This document shows positions 11,600 through 23,827 of a stretch of DNA of 64,000 nt, piece after piece. Position numbers and translations under genes: made by a program. Where the stretch lies: contig CM065299.1 in assembly GCA_032871835.1 (NCBI GenBank), positions 78,394,204 through 78,458,203 of the forward strand, read 5' to 3'. The notes beneath the pieces were generated by a model. That model searched no databases. It was not told the origin of the DNA and saw only the letters and a list, made by a program, of their open reading frames with translations. Numbering within the stretch: position 1 is the stretch's first letter; each line of letters opens with the position of its first letter. The DNA is from Dipteronia dyeriana (lineage: Eukaryota > Streptophyta > Magnoliopsida > Sapindales > Sapindaceae).

Positions 11600-12075
11600 T
11601 CAAATTTCCAAGACTATATTGTGCATGTTTTTTTTTTGAAATTGTGGCCATAGTCGGTCAATTGCCATTTGCACATATCCATTAGGATGTGCATAAATAG
11701 TCATTAGGATATTATCCAATGACTCCATACAGAAACCATGCCTAATGAATAAAATTTTATCCTCCCGATTATTAGACACAATTCCTAAAGAACGACAACA
11801 TTTGTTGCAAGTTGTACGTGCACATTTGTGACAAGTAACGCCTAACTTCTTAGCTCTTCGTTTTCTTGCAAGGTTACTTCTTTCAAAACTGGGCATGTAA
11901 GATATAAATGAATCAACATACTCACATGCTAGATGTACCTTAGCTTTGATCAACCAGCTAATATCAGCAGGAATGTTGTACATCATTAGTAAGTGTAATC
12001 TTTCAGGTTGTGCTTTGTAAATCTCTTTCAGAGAATTTGAGGTAATGATGGGAAATGTTTTCGCAAGTTTTGATC
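11600..12075 (-). CDS. Cysteine-rich exon-like ORF of unknown function, antisense in the LARD interior
   Basis: The minus-strand frame is open from an intron-acceptor-like TACAG border at 12075 down to a stop at 11600, about 157 residues. A Met start is possible at 11986, giving 128 residues. The peptide contains KRRAKKLGVTCHKCARTTCN and then KCCRSLGIV, a C-x2-C, C-x2-C-C cluster after a basic run that could bind zinc. It ends with MAIDRLWPQFQKK. I do not recognise the family. It could be a captured host-gene exon, an antisense ORF of the retroelement, or chance; codon content looks protein-like. Nothing nearby on the minus strand could be joined to it. Confidence 0.35.
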
Positions 12076-12079
12076 CTGT

Positions 12080-13745
12080 AATGCATAGTACAATTTTTAT
12101 AATAGGACTGAAAATTTAAATTAATATCTTGAAGCTTATGTAAGATAATAGATATTATATGGTGATTTTTATAAATAATAATCTTTATGGATCTTCAAAA
12201 CTCTTCTCATATTCTAAGTTCTACTTTTAGGTTTTAGAATTAAATTTATGATTGTTCTTGTAATTTAGATATAATCTTTTTAAAAACATGACCAAAGGTA
12301 GAATGAAGATAATTGATTCGTATGACATTTTGATTATTTTTAAATTCTTAGTTTTAAGTCTTTTGATTAATTGTATTGAAAGAGATCAATAAGGAGAGAG
12401 CTGCAAAGGTTAGAAACTATTGGTAATATAGTTTATAGAATATGTTCTATTTTATTTATAAGAATATTTGCGTTTATGCATTATACATTCTTAGGGGGAG
12501 AGAGTGATGTTGTTAAGAATGTATAATTTCAAATACTTGCGTTTAAGGAAGAAAGCTTGTGTTTGAGATATTTATGTTGAATATATGTCATGTTTGTTGA
12601 ATTATTTTGGATATCATTGGAGTTAGGGTTTTGACTTAGTTGTCAAATAGTTACAAAATAATTGGTTGAAAGTCATGTGGTCAGATTTATGTCTAGAAGG
12701 TTTTACTTGGAAAACGAGTATAAAGTTTACATACTTTAAAACTTCGCTGATATAGTTAATCAAGTTTCCAGACAATGGTGTTTAGTTTAACAAAGTAGTG
12801 ACATTTGATAACTTTGTTAAAAGTTTTATTATGCCTTTAAACATAACCGAGGGTCAGTGGGAGTAAGTTTATTTTCAATGTGCTATGTTGTCATTTATGT
12901 GACATTATCTCTAGTATTTCGAGGTGAAAAATCTCAAACAAACTTATTTTGATAATGCTATTGAGAAAATATATTAATGGAGTACTTAAAGGGTTAGTAT
13001 GATTATAAATTTACTTGTTTGAGGTACCTATTGGTAAAAGTGATAAACTTACATAAATTTTTAATTCCTTAAGTAAATTGGAGCATTCTCATAAGAAAAA
13101 TGTCATGTATGTATCTGCAAATGATAGTTTGATGTAAGCTTAATATATATGTATTAATTCTATTATTACATTAGTAGACTTTACGGATTTCAAACCAATT
13201 TGGCATGTATTATTGGATAGTCATAAAAAAAAGGGTTTCATAGTATTTGTAGAGGTTAATTGTTTTATACTCACATGTGGCTTTATATATTGCAACTCTA
13301 AAGAGTTTTGATTGTGAAATCATATTTTAAGGTAGATTGTGATAATTTCATTGTATTTATCTTCTTTATTTAATGCTAAGAGATTTCAGAGGTTTATTAG
13401 AATTAGGAGTTGCGAGTTTCTAATAGGCACAAGTAAAATAACTCTTGATACACTAACCAAGATATTTGACTCCGAAGGTTTTGTGAAGCATGTTATATCC
13501 TGCATTGGATTATTGAAAATTTTGATGTGTTTGGTTAGTGGGAGTTGTCTTTTATTAGATTAACATCATTTATTCAATACATGCTTGTTTCATATTCTCG
13601 AGAATATATTGTATATGCACGTTAAGATGTCTGACATATTTGTTATTGTGTGCACACGGATATTTGGTTATGACAATAAATCTTAAAGCTTTTAGCTTTG
13701 AGGGGGCAATTCACTCATAAGATATAAAGTTTCCATCGGTGAGTT
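12080..13745. other. Non-coding LARD interior
   Basis: AT-rich DNA with frequent stops in all frames. A purine-rich GAGGGGGCAA near 13700 resembles a polypurine tract, but no LTR of this element follows. No gene or motif is supported. Confidence 0.5.
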
Positions 13746-15828
13746 TGTTGGGGTTTATGCCCTAAAGATGTAATTTGTAAATGGATTTATGAAATAAATA
13801 AAAGAGTTCAATTCATTATTGTTGTGTTGTTTATTTTATAACTTGTGCATATATTTAACATCCAAGATTGCCGGATGTAATCTCGAACTGTGTATATGAG
13901 TGTCATATACAGACAGATACAATAAGAGACGTGTAATCTAAAGAGTCCATAGATAGCAAATAAAGTTGGGTACTTTATTTGTGGTTAATCTATAGCTGCA
14001 GTCCATTCCGTAATGTACGATGATTCTATCCTGAATCATTCATATAAGATATGGGAATGGAGGCACCTTGTATGATATGATCATATAGGACTGGGCCATG
14101 ATCTATATGAATCTCTCACCAAGATCTATATGAATCTCTCACCAAGATCCGTTTACCGATGAGATTCATATATATCAACTAATGATGGCTATATGTGTGG
14201 GTGATCTTAATCCTGAGTGTCTTATCGACTCCTTCAGGTTAAATCGTAGTCTTTGATATACCATAGGTGAGGTCAGATGCATTTCCTGATCAATATACTC
14301 CATATGTTGGGATTGCGGTTTGGCTTGTGGCTGGGAAGGTTTGTACACAATAGTGGAATCCACTCATTCTTGTGAGAAGTAGATGGTAGCTCCCTTAAGG
14401 GTTTATTCGGGGCTTGGACAATATGAGCACTCTCCTAATTCCGTGAGGAAATAGGATTTATTGTTCATTATATAATCAATGGTACTTAAAGGATATATGT
14501 AATTAGAGGGGTATAACGGACATTATGACCCAGCTCTAATTATGAACTACTGTGGAGAATCACACCATAGGTAATAGCTATATCGATGGACACCGAGTTG
14601 TATCGGTCTGTGTAAAAGCGTCTACAGTTGAGAGAGTACAACTGAGAGAGTTTTTAGTGGAATAACATCAAAGTTAATAATCAAGGAATATTAATTAAAG
14701 AGTTTAATTAATGATTCTGAGGATTATTGGAGCTTAAAATACTGTAAGTCCATTATGTTCCCTTGCTAGCCCGATCGATTTAGGTAACAAGGGTCATGGT
14801 TAATTAATTAGATTGTCCAATTAATTGTGTTACAAAAGTGACGCGTATATATTCGGAAATTAATTGAATAATGAGATTATTTAATTAATGAATGTTAATA
14901 GTTAAATCAATTAAATAATTAGATTATTTAATTATATTGATAATTATGAATTATTAATTAACTATCAATTGGAGGGTGTTAGTTGATATATGGATTTAGA
15001 TGAAGATAAAATAATAGGATTATTTTTATCTTACTAAATCATTTATCTAAGTTTTTGAATTTAAGTTTAAATTTAAAATACTTATTATCGCTTTTAATAT
15101 ATTAGATATATTTAAAAAGAATAATTAAAAGATATATATCAATAAATAACAGAAGAGATTACATTGAATGCAAATTGGTGTGTACATGAAACAATAATCA
15201 AAAGAAGAATTTACATAGGATGCAATTACTTAATCTATATATAATATATATTTGTGAATCAGTGAGAAATATTTAGCTGGTGCGTGAGATTTTTATTTTG
15301 AAGCAAGGCGAGAGATATAGATACAGCAAAAGCAATATATATATATAATAGTAGGCGAGATTGACAATTTTTTGTCATATAGCAAAAGCAACAATTAAAT
15401 ATAAATATATATATAATCAAGAGCAGCAGCGTGAAATATATATTATATTTTGTTTTATGTTTTATGTTTTATGTTTTATGTGTTTTCGAAACACATAGAA
15501 GAAAGAGTTTCTTTAATTTTTTCTACATCCTCCATTCAAGTTTCTGAGATCGTGAAGTACCCATACACAATTATAAGTTTCGGGAGATAGCGAGGAAGAT
15601 CGAGTGATTTAGACATGAGCATATCGAAAAGTGAAGGAGTCTCCAAACGTTGGCAAGTATATCTTCTTCTTATTATATTGATTACAATTTCCTGTGTTTA
15701 CATATTGTATGTATTGGTTCTGAAAAATAATTACGATCAAAAGTTCACTGGTCCCAGATATAGATATGATATGTATAAAAATTTTAAAACCTAGTTCCGC
15801 TGCTTGACCGGTGAACGGGGTTCCAAAA
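13746..15828 (+). repeat. 5' LTR of the copia element
   Basis: It begins TGTTGGGGTTTATGCCCTAA and ends GGGGTTCCAAAA. Compared with the 3' LTR it has a doubled CTATATGAATCTCTCACC segment (about 14101-14150), about 44 bp near 13905-13950 absent from the 3' LTR, and a (TTTTATG)n heptamer run near 15450-15482 that is shorter in the 3' LTR. Confidence 0.9.
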
Positions 15829-15830
15829 CT

Positions 15831-15842
15831 TGGTATCATAGC
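15831..15842 (+). other. Primer-binding site of the copia element
   Basis: TGGTATCATAGC just after the LTR matches the tRNA-iMet-type PBS TGGTATCAGAGC at 11 of 12 bases. Confidence 0.85.
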
Positions 15843-17550
15843 CAATTTATTTTTCGAAACAGTAAATTGTTTTCGATGCCCCTGTATGTATGAATGTGTA
15901 GGCATCATCTTTATGATTGTATGAATGTGTAGGCATCATCTTTATGATTGTATGAATGTTTATAATTAAATTGTTTAATTTAAACATGGTTGATCGTAAA
16001 TTTTTATGGTACTGTGGATTTAGGGTTTATGGTTTGTATAATTTTGTATTATTATTATATTTTTATTTTACTATTATTGTATTTAAAAAAAAAATTGTAA
16101 TCTGTAAACGATAAACTGGAAACGCACGCAACGTCGGTACTGTTCACGTGGTACTATTCACCGAGTACTGTTCACCAAGCACGGTCACGACGTACTGTTC
16201 ACGCGGTACTGTTCACACACGGTTCCGTTGGCAAGTGTTGCCTAGTGCGTTCCGTGTAGATTTTCCGTTTCGAATTCATGAGATGAATCGGAGTGACCTG
16301 AAGAGACTGAAAGACTCGGAAATTACAAGAAGACCAATGAATGCCTTGAGATTTATTTTTGTAATTTTAGATTCCAATTTTTAAGGTTAAATAACCCACA
16401 GTACTTGGTCAATTCATGTATGCTTTATATTATGTGATGATAAAAGTATCGTCATGCATACGTGTGTCATATAGATTAGATGTGTCTACACAAATATATT
16501 TGATATGTCATACATGAATCATAGCCTGATATTTTATGTATTTTTTTAATGTGGTTAAAATGGGCAATATACATAATTAGCTATGAATAATGAGATTAGT
16601 ATTTTTAATGGTTAGAAAACTTGATAATTCTCATTTATATTAATCTAGTTATTAAAGAGTTTAATAAGTTAGATTAATAGTGTCATTTATTGCAATTAGG
16701 ATTAATATGATTAATTACCTAATAATAAATGAACCGAATAAAGTGTTAAAGTTTAAATTGTTAAAACTTGGTAAACACTATCAGAATAATCTGACCTTAG
16801 TAAATGGTTTACAAAAGTTTAGATTATTCACTAATAGATTAGATTTTTAACTGTTAAAAAATCATTAATAATTTATTAGTTAATTAGAATTTGTTTCTAA
16901 TTAGTTAATGCGCTAGATAACTTGATTAAAGTCAATCGTTTAATCCTGTAGAATCTAGGTGCATTAACGGTTAATAGAAAACCCTAATTTTAAAATAGTG
17001 AGTGGGAGAGGGATATATGACATATATATCTTGCAGTCTCCATCATTAGTTCAACACCGTGAGATCCGAGTGGGGCCTCGTGACGGCTTTGTTTTCGTCC
17101 TCCTTAAGGAGGGTTTCCATAAAGGTCAATACCAAGGTTGACTTCCTAACGGATAGGATTTCTAAGGGTATTTCGGGATTGACCGACCCTAAGGCGGTAA
17201 TTCTCGAGTTAAGCTCGTGAGATCTGAAATGGTGGGTTACACTCACGTAGGTTTTGATTAAGTTTGTTAATTAAAAACCTGACTGAATGAACGATGGTTG
17301 AATGATATGGAATAAGAGTTATTCTAGAATATCATTTGATTGAGAATGTCTCGATCCAACATGCAAAGACTTGACCGACCCTAAGGCGGCACTTCTTTGT
17401 GGTATGTTGGATTGTCATGGTATAGTAACTAGTTTTAGGGTAGTTTTAGTTCGTTAAACATGTTCATGCATCATGTTTAAATTTATGCCAAAGCACTCAC
17501 ACTTGTTTTAAATAAATGACTGAATGAATGTTTTATTTATTTCAGCAATA
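15843..17550 (+). other. Long untranslated leader of the copia element with short repeats
   Basis: About 1.7 kb without coding sense. It contains five copies of GTACTGTTCAC or a one-base variant between 16137 and 16216, and two copies of TTGACCGACCCTAAGGCGG near 17179 and 17369. The leader was probably packaged with the RNA; any packaging or regulatory role is inference. Confidence 0.6.
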
Positions 17551-18559
17551 ATGTCTTCTGTAGTCCTTCATATTCTAGCAAACGACAAATTAACTGGTGA
17601 TAACTACACTAAGTGGAAACTTAACATTAATGCAATATTGGTCACCAAAGACCTCAAGTTTATGCTTACGGAGGAATGTCCTCCAACGTCTGCTACCAAT
17701 GCCGCACGAACTGTTCGTGAGGCATACGAGCGATGAGTCTCATCTGATGAGAAGGCCCGAACATATCTGTTGGCTTCTATGACAGACGTGCTTGTCACAA
17801 AGCATGAAGCAATGGCTTCAGCATTCGAAATCATGGAGTCATTGCAAGCTATGTTCAGGGCAGCCCTCCGAGCAAAAGCGACATGAAGTTGTTCGTTCCG
17901 TTATGCTCACTCGCATGAAGGAAGGTACGTCAGTTCGGGAACATGTCCTGAGCATGATGTCATACTTCAACAAGGCAGAAGTCAATGGCGGGGCCATTGA
18001 CGAACCCAGTCAAGTGAGCATCAAACTGACGACTCTTTCGAAGAGTTTTGATCAGTTCAAGAGTAACTATGAGATGAACAATTTAAGGTTCAATCTCACA
18101 CAATTGCTCTATGAGTTTGCTACCTTTGAGTCTTTAATTAAGGGTAAGACCAGTAAGGCAAATGTTGTCAAACCATCTTCCTACTCTAATAATAAGAAGA
18201 GAAAGAGGTCTACTGGGAAAGCGAAGGGTAAGCCCAAACCCAAGAAAGCTCAAAGCAAGAAGAAGTCCAAGAAAAGTAAATATGATTTACTTGTTCTTGA
18301 GTCGTGTTTAGTAGAAGATGATTCTTCACCATGGATAGTTGATTCGGGGGCCACTAACCATGTTTGTTCTTTTTTACAATGGACTGATTCTTGGACACAG
18401 CTAGAGGAGCAAGCCTTTTCAATACATGTGGGGTCAGGGGATGTCATGTCTGCACGAGCAGTGGGTGTAATTAGATTATGTTTTTGTAATAATTATATAT
18501 TGTTGGACAATGTATTTTATATTCCTGGATTTACATGGAATTTGATTTCTGTTTCTTAG
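17551..18559 (+). pseudogene. copia gag and aspartic protease, frameshifted
   Basis: The likely start is ATG 17551 (MSSVVLHILANDKLTGDNYT), the usual copia Gag opening that binds and packages element RNA. The frame hits TGA at 17734, where Trp is expected. A one-base insertion near 17849 then shifts it into the frame continuing PSEQKRHEVVRSVMLTRMKE to 18559. A Lys-rich segment (about 18190-18290) stands where many copia Gags carry a CCHC knuckle, and no knuckle is seen. The protease follows with WIVDSGATNHVC, the D-S-G-A active-site signature. A TAG at 18557-18559 stops the frame at LISVS, before the gag-pre-integrase region. Confidence 0.85.
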
Positions 18560-18765
18560 TTGTTAGAACAAAAATATTATGTTTCTTTTAATAATAAGTC
18601 TGTTATTATTGGAAAGAATGGTCTGAATATTTGTTCAGGAATTAATGAAAACAATTTGTATGTGTTAAGACCGTTAATACATACTACACTGTTCAACACC
18701 GAAATGTTTAAGGTTGAAAAACCAAAAACCAAAAACTAAATGACAAAAGATTTCTCCGGATAATG

Positions 18766-19703
18766 ACACGTATCTCTGGCATCTAAGGCTTGGTCATATC
18801 AACCTTGACCGGATAGACAGACATAAAAAGCTGACCTTTAAGTGAGTTAAAGGTTGGCACCTTACCTGTCTGTGAATCTTGTCTAGAAGGTAAGATGACT
18901 AAGAGACCTTTTACTGGAAAAGAGCTTAGAGCTAAAGAACTGCTAGAGCTTATACATACAGACGTCTACGGACCGATGAATGTTAAAGCTAGGGGTGGTT
19001 ATGAGTAGAATGTCACCTTTATAGATGACTACTCAAGATACGGATACGTCTACCTGATGCAACGAAAGTCAGAAACATTTGAAAAGTTCAAAGAATTCTG
19101 AGCTGAAGTTGAGAATCAATTAGGTAGGATTATCAAGTCACTATGATCGGATCGTGAAGGTGAGTACCTTGACCAAGAGTTTGAAGACTTCATGGTCGAG
19201 CATGGGATAGTTTCCCAACTCACAGCTCCCGGTACACCTCAGCAAAATGGTGTAGTGGAGAGGAGAAATAGAACCTAATGGAAATGGTGAGATCTATGAT
19301 TAGTTTCTCATCATTACCAAATTCCTTCTAGGGATGTGCATTACAAACAGCGGCATACATTTTGAATGTGGTGCCATCCAAATCTGTTCCTAAGACTCCC
19401 CTAGAGTTGTGGAATGGTCGTAAAGCTAGTTTGCGACATTTTTGTATATAGGGATGTCCAACACACGAGCTGAAGAACAGAACTGAAAAGCTAGACTCTA
19501 AGTCTGTGGTCTGCCTGTTTGTAGGATACTCCAAGGAGACCAGAGGTGGACACTTCTATAGTCCTGAAGATAACAAAGTATTTGTATCGACAAATGCAAC
19601 GTTTCTTGAGGACAGTTATATTAGTGACCATAAACCTCGTTCTAAAATTGTATTGGATAAGTTGGAGCCTGGTGAGACTAGTGTTTTATCAACAAACATC
19701 TGA
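18766..19703 (+). pseudogene. copia integrase, with several in-frame stops
   Basis: The gag-pre-integrase zinc region reads YLWHLRLGHINLDRIDRH ... CESC, an HHCC arrangement. The DDE core follows: LIHTDVYGP, then SDREGEY and PQQNGVVERRN, the D, D, E positions of copia integrases. It inserts cDNA into chromosomes. The frame contains at least five stops and small shifts between 18840 and 19450. The end keeps CLFVGYSKETRGGHFYSPED and FLEDSY, the usual linker before RT. Confidence 0.85.
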
Positions 19704-19829
19704 GAGTCAGATGGTTCCTGATCAGGATACACTATCACCTAGACGTAGTGAGAGGGTTGTGAAACAACCTAAACTATTTAGGTATAGGTGAGGGACAAGG
19801 TGTTGTCTCTGCTAATAGTGTGGATGATC

Positions 19830-21387
19830 CATTGACATTTAAGAATGCAATGGAAGATCCTGATAAAGAGGAATGACTTAAAGCCATGAATCTCGAGATG
19901 GAGTTCATGTACTCTAACTCAGTCTGGGATCTTGTAGACTTACCAGATGGGATAAAACCCATGGGGTGTAAGTGGATCTACAAGAGAAAGAGAGGAGTAG
20001 ACGGGAAGGTAGAGACCTTCAAAGCAAGACTAGTGGCCAAGGGTTATACCTAGAAAGAGGGGGTCGATTATGAAGAGACCTTCTCGACAGTAGCCATGTT
20101 TAAGTCTATTAGGATTTTCTTATCTATTGCTGCCTATTTCGATTACGGAATTTAGCAAATGGACGTCAAGAATGCATTCTTGAATGGCAATCTTGATGAG
20201 AGCATCTATATGATACAACTGGAGGGATTTATGTCTCCAGATCAAGAGCAAAAGGTTTGCAAGCTGTAAAGGTCCATCTATGGGCTTAAGCAAGCATATA
20301 GATCGTGGAACATTAAGTTTGATGATGTGATCAAAACCTATGGCTTCTAGCAGAACATTGATGAGCCTTGTGTCTACAAGCACATCATTGATAGAAAAAA
20401 AGTAGTTTTCTTGGTCATATACGTAGATGATATCCTACTCATTGGGAATGATGTGGGAGTGTTGTCTGATGTAAAGGGCTGGGTGGCTAGCCAATTCCAA
20501 ATGAAATATTTAGGAGAGGTGAGTTATGTTCTTGGGATCCAGCTTATAAGGGATCGTAAGAACAAACTCATAGCACTGTCTCAGGCATCATATATCGACA
20601 AGATTCATGTGCAATTTTCGATGCAAAACTCCAAGAAAGGTAATTTACCTTCTAGGCATGGAGTTAACTTGTCTAAGGAACAATGTCCTAAGACACCTTA
20701 AGAAGTTGAGGATATGAGACGTGTACCCTATGCATCGGCAATAGGTAGTCTCATGTATGCTATATTATGCACAAGACCGGACATCTGTTATGCAGTGGGA
20801 GTAGTCAGCAGATACCAGTCCAACGCAGGATTAGATCATTGGGTTGCTGTCAAGACAATTCTCAAGTATCTTCGGAGAATGAGAGACTATATGCTAGTGT
20901 ATTTCGGCAGGATTTGATCCTGTTAGGATACACAGATTCTGATTTTCAGTCAGACAAGGATTCTAGGAAATCCACGTCTGGATCAGTATTCACCCCGGGT
21001 GGTGGAGCCATTGTGTGGAGAAGTATCAAGCAATCTTGCATTGCTGACTCCACCATGGAAGCCGAATATGTAGCCGCTTGTGTTTGGCTCCTTAAGTTAT
21101 TGAGTGATCTAGAAGTTGTTCTAGATCTGGATAGGCCCATCACACTTTATTGTGATAACAGTGGTGTTGTGGCTAATTTCAAAGAACCAAGAAGCCACAA
21201 AAGAGAGAAGCATATGGAGAGAAAGTATCATCTCATTAGAGAGATAATGTAAAGAGGAGATGTGATCGTCACAAAGATAGCCTCACAAGACAATCATGCT
21301 GATCCATTTACAAAGACCTTACCGGCTAAAGTGTTTTCGGGTCACCTACATGGTCTAGGGTTACGAGACATGCCTCACATGCTTTAG
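19830..21387 (+). pseudogene. copia reverse transcriptase and RNase H, with in-frame stops
   Basis: RT motifs are visible in order: VWDLVDLPDGIKPMGCKWIY, KARLVAKGYTQ (Gln now TAG), QMDVKNAFLNGNL, SIYGLKQAYRSWN and the catalytic YVDDILLIGND (from about 20420). RNase H follows with RPDICYAVGVVSRYQ, GYTDSDF, KSTSGSVF, MEAEYVAAC and HADPFTKTL, ending with a stop near 21387. Stops lie at about 20052, 20154, 20267, 20350 and 20699, with a frameshift near 20900 and a further stop at 21250. It cannot make a working polyprotein. Confidence 0.9.
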
Positions 21388-21390
21388 TGC

Positions 21391-21400
21391 AAGTGGGAGA
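21391..21400 (+). other. Polypurine tract of the copia element
   Basis: AAGTGGGAGA lies directly before the 3' LTR start TGTTGGGG at 21402. This is the standard position for plus-strand priming. Confidence 0.8.
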
Positions 21401-21401
21401 T

Positions 21402-23383
21402 TGTTGGGGTTTATACCCTAAAGATGTAATTTATAAATGGATTTATGAAATGAATAAAAGGAGGAGTTCAATTCATTCTTGTTGTGTTGTTTATTTTATA
21501 ACTTGTGCATATATTTAACATCCAAGATTGCCAGATGTAATCTCGAACTGTGTATATGAGTGTCATAGATAGCAAATAAAGCTGGTTACTTTATTTGTGG
21601 TTAATCTATAGCTGCAGTCCATTCCGTAATGAACGATGATTATATCCTAAATCATTCATATGAGATATGGGAATGGAGGCACCTTGTATGATGTGATCAT
21701 ATAGGACTGGGCCATAATCTATATGAATCTCTCACCAAGATCCGTTTACTGATGAGATTCATATATATCAACTAATGATGGCGTGGGTGATCTTAATCCT
21801 GAGTGTTTTATCGACTCCTTCAGGTTGAATCGTAGTCTTTGATATACCATGGGTGAGGTCAGATACATTTCCTGATCAATATACTCCATATGTTGGGATT
21901 GGGGTTTGGCTTGTGGCTGAGAAGGTTTGTACACAATAGTGGAATCCACTCCTTGTGATAAGTAGATGGTAGTTCCCTTAAGGGTTTATTCGGGGCTTGG
22001 ACAATATGAGCGCTCTCCTAATTCCGTGAGAAAATAGGATTTATTGTTCATTATAGAATCAATGGTACTTAAAGGATATATGTAATTATAGGGGTATAAC
22101 GGACATTATGACCCAGCTCTAATTATGAACTACTGTGGAGGATCACATCATAGGTAATAGCTATATCGATGGACACCGAGTTGTATCGGTCTGTGTAAAA
22201 GCGTCTACAGTTGAGAGAATACAGCTTCGAGTTTTTAGTGGAATAACGCAGGAGTTAATAATCAAGGAATATTAATTAAAGAGTTTAATTAATGATTCTG
22301 AGGATTATTGGAGCTTAAAATACTGTGGGTCCATTAAGTCCCCTTGCTAGCCCGATCGATTTAGGTAGCAAGGGTTATGGTTAATTAATTGGATTGTCCA
22401 ATTAATTGTGTTACAAAAGTGACGCGTATATATTCGGGAATTAATTGAATAATGAGATTATTTAATTAATGAATGTTAATAGTTAAATCAATTAAATAAT
22501 TAGATTATTTAATTATATTGATAATTATGAATTATGAATTAACTATCAATTGGAGGGTGTTAGTTGATATATGGAATTAGGTGAAGATAAAATAATAGGA
22601 TTATTTTTATCATGCTAAATCATTTATCTAAGTTTTTGAATTTAAGTTTAATTTTAAAATACTTATTATCTCTTTTAATATATTTGATATATTTAAAATG
22701 AATAATTAAAAGATATATATTAATTAATAACACAAGAGATTGTATTTGATGTAAATTGATGTGTACATGAAACAATAGTCAAAAGAAGAATTTACATAAG
22801 ATGTAAATAATTAATACATATATAATATATATTTGTGAAGCAGTGAGAAATATTTAGCTGGTGCGTGAGATTTTTATTGTGAAGCAAGGCGAGAGATATA
22901 GATACAGCAAAAGCAATATATATATATAGCAATAGTAGGTGAGATTGACAATTTTTTTTCACATAGCAAAAGCAGCAGTTAAATATCAAGAGCAGCAGCG
23001 TGAGAGAGATATATATATTTTGTTTCATGTTTTATGTGTTTTCGAAACACATAGAAGAAATAGTTTCTTCAATTTTCTCTACATCTTCCGTTCGAGTTCC
23101 TGAGACCATGACGCGTCCACACGCAGTTACCATTTCCGGGAGATAGCGAGGAAGATCGAGTGGTTCAGACATGAGCATATCGAAAAGTGAAGGAACCTCC
23201 AAACGTTGGTAAGTATATCTTCTTCTGATTTTATTGATTACAATTTCCTGTGTTTACATATTGTATGTATTGGTTCCGAAAAATAATTACGATCAAAAGT
23301 TCACTGGTCCCAAATACAGATATGATCTGTATAAAAATTTTAAAACCTAGTTCCGCTGCGTGACCGGTGACGGGGTTCCAACA
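21402..23383 (+). repeat. 3' LTR of the copia element
   Basis: It begins TGTTGGGGTTTATACCCTAA and ends GGGGTTCCAACA, about 2 kb, colinear with the 5' LTR apart from the indels noted there. Related LTR fragments in reverse orientation occur at 52960-53650 and 62197-62848. Confidence 0.9.
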
Positions 23384-23827
23384 GAGTGAACATTATTTAA
23401 GACAGAAAGATTTGCCCGTTTTAAGAGAGGTTTAACATAGTCAAAATGTTTGACAAATGTGTATAAGATGCTTAAGATATTAAGTTGCTCATTTTAAGCT
23501 GCTCGTATTATGCGAAGTTGGACCTATATGAAAATAGACATGATGATCACATCTGCATGTAATTTCCATACCACACGTACATACCATTTTACCCGGATAG
23601 GTAGGGCTTAGGGTATTTTACTTACATATGGTCTTTTGTCGATTAAAGATGTAATGATCTTTGTAGTTGGGATACTTGAGGTTCTATTGGACTAAGAGGA
23701 AATAAGGTGTTACTCTCTTAAACATTCTTTATGGTCACATATAATTGTTTGTCAATTCAGAGAATCATTTTCTAAAATGAATTTTTAAATCTAAAATAAT
23801 AAAGTCTATGTAGTTCAAGTAGGAGAA
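23384..23827 (+). other. Right remainder of the LARD interior, ending in a polypurine tract
   Basis: Non-coding AT-rich sequence between the copia insertion and the LARD 3' LTR. It ends GTAGGAGAA (23819-23827), a plausible polypurine tract. Confidence 0.65.

Larger units (their letters stand above)
13746..23383 (+). mobile_element. Ty1/copia retrotransposon with about 2-kb LTRs, nested in the LARD-like element
   Basis: The element has LTRs at 13746-15828 and 21402-23383, an initiator-Met PBS at 15831, a long leader, gag-protease-integrase-RT-RNase H in copia order, and a purine tract at 21391-21400. The flanks GAGTT (13741-13745) and GAGTG (23384-23388) form a 5-bp duplication with one mismatch. 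The LTRs differ by indels and substitutions and the coding frame has many stops, so the element is old and non-autonomous. Confidence 0.9.
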
